Of a stretch of 33,998 nt of DNA, positions 31,956-33,998 are shown in pieces. How positions within the stretch are numbered: position 1 is the first letter of the stretch; the number at the start of each line of letters is the position of its first letter. The stretch covers positions 1 through 33,998 of the forward strand of contig CASDXQ010000028.1 of assembly GCA_949285145.1 (NCBI GenBank), given 5' to 3'. The notes beneath the pieces were generated by a model. That model was not told the DNA's origin, did no database searches, and worked only from the letters and a program-made list of their open reading frames with translations. The translations under genes were made by a program, and so were the position numbers. This DNA comes from an uncultured Spirochaetales bacterium (GTDB lineage Bacteria; Spirochaetota; Spirochaetia; Sphaerochaetales; Sphaerochaetaceae).

Positions 31956-33846
31956 AAGAATGGGTGCAACCACGGTAAAGCACGGCGGAAAGACTTTCAG
32001 GAGACTTTTCTCCGAGGTCTTTTGCGGCAAAGGCCTCTCTCTGACTGTCGTATTTGCCTGCATCATAGTTTCAGCACTCGTGACGGTCTTCGTCTCATCG
32101 ATGATCGAGACCCTGATCGACGATTATGTCACACCGCTCATCACAGGAGGACTTGACAGTTTCGCACCATTGCTTGCCGCGATGACCCGCTGGGCCGCAA
32201 TAATGGCATGCGGTGTCCTGTCAGTATATGTCTACTCGAGAATAATGGTGACGATAGCGCAGGATGCGCTGATGAACATAAGGGACAAGATGTTTGAGAA
32301 ACTGCAGCGTCTTCCCGTCTCTTATTACGATCAGACACAGCACGGTGCGACGATGTCTCTTTTCACGAATGATGTCGACACCCTGCAGCAGATGATAGGA
32401 CAGTCCCTTGTCGGTATCGTATCATCCCTGCTTACTGTCATAATGGTGCTTGTGACTATGATCAGGAACAGCTGGCAGCTGACTCTTGTAGTCATAGCCG
32501 CAACCCTTATCCTTATGTATGTGACGAAATCGGTTGCGAAGAAGAGCGGACGCAATTTTGCCGCACAGCAGGCCAATCTTGCCCGAGTCAACGGCTTCAT
32601 CGAGGAAATGATAAACGGCAGCAAGGTCGTGAAGGTATTCTGTCATGAAGAGGAAAGCGAGAAAGACTTCGATGCCATAAACGAACAGCTGTGCGAGACA
32701 ATGACCAGGGCCGGAAGCTATTCCAACGTCATGGGGCCCATAACAATGAATATCGGGAACCTGCAGTACGTCGTGCTTGTCTTCATCGGTTCTGCAATCT
32801 GCATAATGGCAGGGGACTTCGCATCCGGCTATACCGTCGGCATGCTTGCCGCATTCCTCCAGCTTTCACGCAGTTTCGCAAATCCGATCAGCCAGATCGC
32901 ACAGCAGGCCAATTTCATTCTCATGGCACTTGCCGGCGCAGAGCGCATCTTCGACTTCCTTGACAGGGAAAACGAAGTCGACAACGGGTATGTGACACTC
33001 GTCAACTGCACTGAAGATGAGAGCGGCAATGTGACGGAGTCAGAAGAAAGAACGGGGAAATGGGCTTGGAAACATCCTCATACGGACGGCAGTCCCGTCA
33101 CATATACTCCGGTGAGGGGCTCAATTGAGATGCACGATGTGGATTTCGGCTATGTGCAGGACAAAATAGTGCTTCATGACATAACGCTGTATGCAAAGCC
33201 GGGTCAGAAAATAGCATTTGTCGGTTCCACCGGTGCGGGAAAGACGACCATCACGAATCTTCTCAACCGGTTTTATGACATTCAGGACGGAAAAATACGT
33301 TTTGACGGCATAAACATCAACAAGATAAAGAAGGATGATCTGCGTCATTCCCTGGGCATGATCCTTCAGGATACCCATCTGTTCAGCGGTACGATCATGG
33401 AGAACATCCGTTTCGGAAAGCTTGACGCAACTGATGACGAGGTCATTGCCGCCGCAAAGCTTGCCAACGCTCATGACTTCATCATGATGATGTCCGATGG
33501 CTACAATACCATGATCGAAAACGACGGAGAAGGACTTTCGCAGGGACAGCGCCAGCTGCTGTCCATCGCCCGTGCCGCAGTTGCGGATCCTCCCGTTCTT
33601 GTCATGGATGAGGCGACAAGCAGCATCGATACCCACACCGAGACTCTCGTTCAGTCCGGTATGGACCGTCTGATGGAAGGACGTACCGTATTTGTGATTG
33701 CTCACCGTCTGTCGACGGTACGCAACAGCAACTGCATCATGGTTCTTGACCACGGCAGAATCATCGAGCGCGGCACTCATGATGAGCTTCTGGCTGCAAA
33801 AGGAGTCTACTACCGGCTTTATACCGGCGCTTTCGAGCTCGAGTGA
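31936..33846 (+). CDS. ABC exporter subunit with catalytic ATPase site (second cassette, partner 2)
   Basis: A 636-residue half-transporter paralogous to the one at 3419. Walker A is GSTGAGKTT (430-438), Walker B is VMDEATS with Glu559, and the switch His is His590. Its signature is LSQGQ (534-538), a degenerate form that completes the inactive site with partner 1. As in its paralogue, a polar, Trp-containing insertion (about 350-392) precedes the ATP-binding domain. The start ATG 31936 has GGAGG and AAGGA upstream. Together the two genes encode one heterodimeric exporter; the substrate is unknown. Confidence 0.9.
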   Translation: MPEPMNRRMGATTVKHGGKTFRRLFSEVFCGKGLSLTVVFACIIVSALVTVFVSSMIETLIDDYVTPLITGGLDSFAPLLAAMTRWAAIMACGVLSVYVYSRIMVTIAQDALMNIRDKMFEKLQRLPVSYYDQTQHGATMSLFTNDVDTLQQMIGQSLVGIVSSLLTVIMVLVTMIRNSWQLTLVVIAATLILMYVTKSVAKKSGRNFAAQQANLARVNGFIEEMINGSKVVKVFCHEEESEKDFDAINEQLCETMTRAGSYSNVMGPITMNIGNLQYVVLVFIGSAICIMAGDFASGYTVGMLAAFLQLSRSFANPISQIAQQANFILMALAGAERIFDFLDRENEVDNGYVTLVNCTEDESGNVTESEERTGKWAWKHPHTDGSPVTYTPVRGSIEMHDVDFGYVQDKIVLHDITLYAKPGQKIAFVGSTGAGKTTITNLLNRFYDIQDGKIRFDGININKIKKDDLRHSLGMILQDTHLFSGTIMENIRFGKLDATDDEVIAAAKLANAHDFIMMMSDGYNTMIENDGEGLSQGQRQLLSIARAAVADPPVLVMDEATSSIDTHTETLVQSGMDRLMEGRTVFVIAHRLSTVRNSNCIMVLDHGRIIERGTHDELLAAKGVYYRLYTGAFELE

Positions 33847-33867
33847 TAACCATATTTATTTTCGTTC

Positions 33868-33897
33868 AAGGGACGGCTTTATCCGGCTGTCCCTTTT
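33868..33897 (+). terminator. Terminator of the second exporter operon
   Basis: AAGGGACGGC (33868-33877) pairs with GCTGTCCCTT (33886-33895), with one G-U pair and an 8-nt loop. T-rich sequence follows. It lies 21 nt after the stop codon. Confidence 0.8.
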
Positions 33898-33984
33898 GTT
33901 TTTAGCCAAAAACCGACATTTCCTTGTATAGAGATATGGAACACAAAAAGAGTTCCGAATCTTTATTACAGCGGAGGTTCCGCA

Positions 33985-33998
33985 TTGACAGATGAACT
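33985..33998 (+). CDS. Possible start of a gene cut by the right edge
   Basis: A GGAGG (33973-33977) stands 7 nt before a TTG, after which the frame reads M-T-D-E and leaves the window. The spacing is right for a ribosome site, but only four codons are visible. No product can be named. Confidence 0.3.

Noticed and set aside
33121..33780. 219-residue frame on the minus strand
   Set aside because: It is antisense to the Walker motifs of the last ABC subunit and has no homology.
33934..33993. Short frame from ATG 33934
   Set aside because: It stops after 19 codons, has no ribosome site and contains the GGAGG that better serves the TTG at 33985.

Overview
The window is dense bacterial DNA of moderate GC content with short intergenic gaps, many 1-4 nt start/stop overlaps and strong AGGAGG-type ribosome binding sites. 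The gene content suggests an anaerobic, fermentative, gut-type spirochaete related to Sphaerochaeta/Treponema. Pointers are the diaminopimelate aminotransferase (DapL) route to lysine, binding-protein signal peptides ending in FAQGGSE and FAGGSSEE, a sodium-pump decarboxylase beta subunit, and abundant ABC uptake and export systems. The taxonomic placement is inference; no rRNA is present. I saw no tRNA, rRNA or CRISPR array.

Layout. (1) 1-1026, minus: a TnpB-type nuclease gene cut off by the left edge. (2) 1264-5224, plus: a MarR regulator and a two-gene heterodimeric ABC exporter, followed by azlCD (branched-chain amino-acid export) and a MATE efflux pump up to 7726. (3) 7716-11872, minus: a dapB-dapA-dapL-lysA lysine operon with translationally coupled joints, and a divergent Nudix hydrolase at 12005. 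(4) 12473-18204, minus: an alpha-glucan/sugar operon in the order binding protein, terminator, two permeases, LacI regulator, MalQ. It has no ATPase gene, and its promoter carries an inverted repeat between -35 and -10. (5) 18449-19680, plus: oadB and a previously unlisted 45-residue membrane peptide (OadG-like), converging on hflX. (6) ychF and rpsD, plus, each with a good terminator; rpsD is followed by a stretch that can fold into several helices. (7) 23303-29638, plus: a complete phosphate regulon pstS-pstC-pstA-pstB-phoU-phoB-phoR. pstC is out of frame because of a perfect 8-bp tandem duplication. (8) 29780-33846, plus: a second MarR plus heterodimeric ABC exporter cassette, paralogous to the first, then a terminator and possibly the start of another gene at the right edge.

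How the parts work together. The two MarR-exporter cassettes look like self-regulated drug or metabolite efflux systems. In both, the first ABC subunit has a degenerate catalytic site (Asp for the Walker B Glu, Gln for the switch His), and the second subunit supplies a degenerate signature motif. The sugar operon imports a glucan or oligosaccharide, and MalQ rearranges it in the cytoplasm under LacI control. The pst-pho block combines the transporter with its own sensor and regulator. The pstC duplication is the most striking single observation: it removes the first membrane helix from the reading frame, and loss of one 8-bp copy restores a normal PstC.
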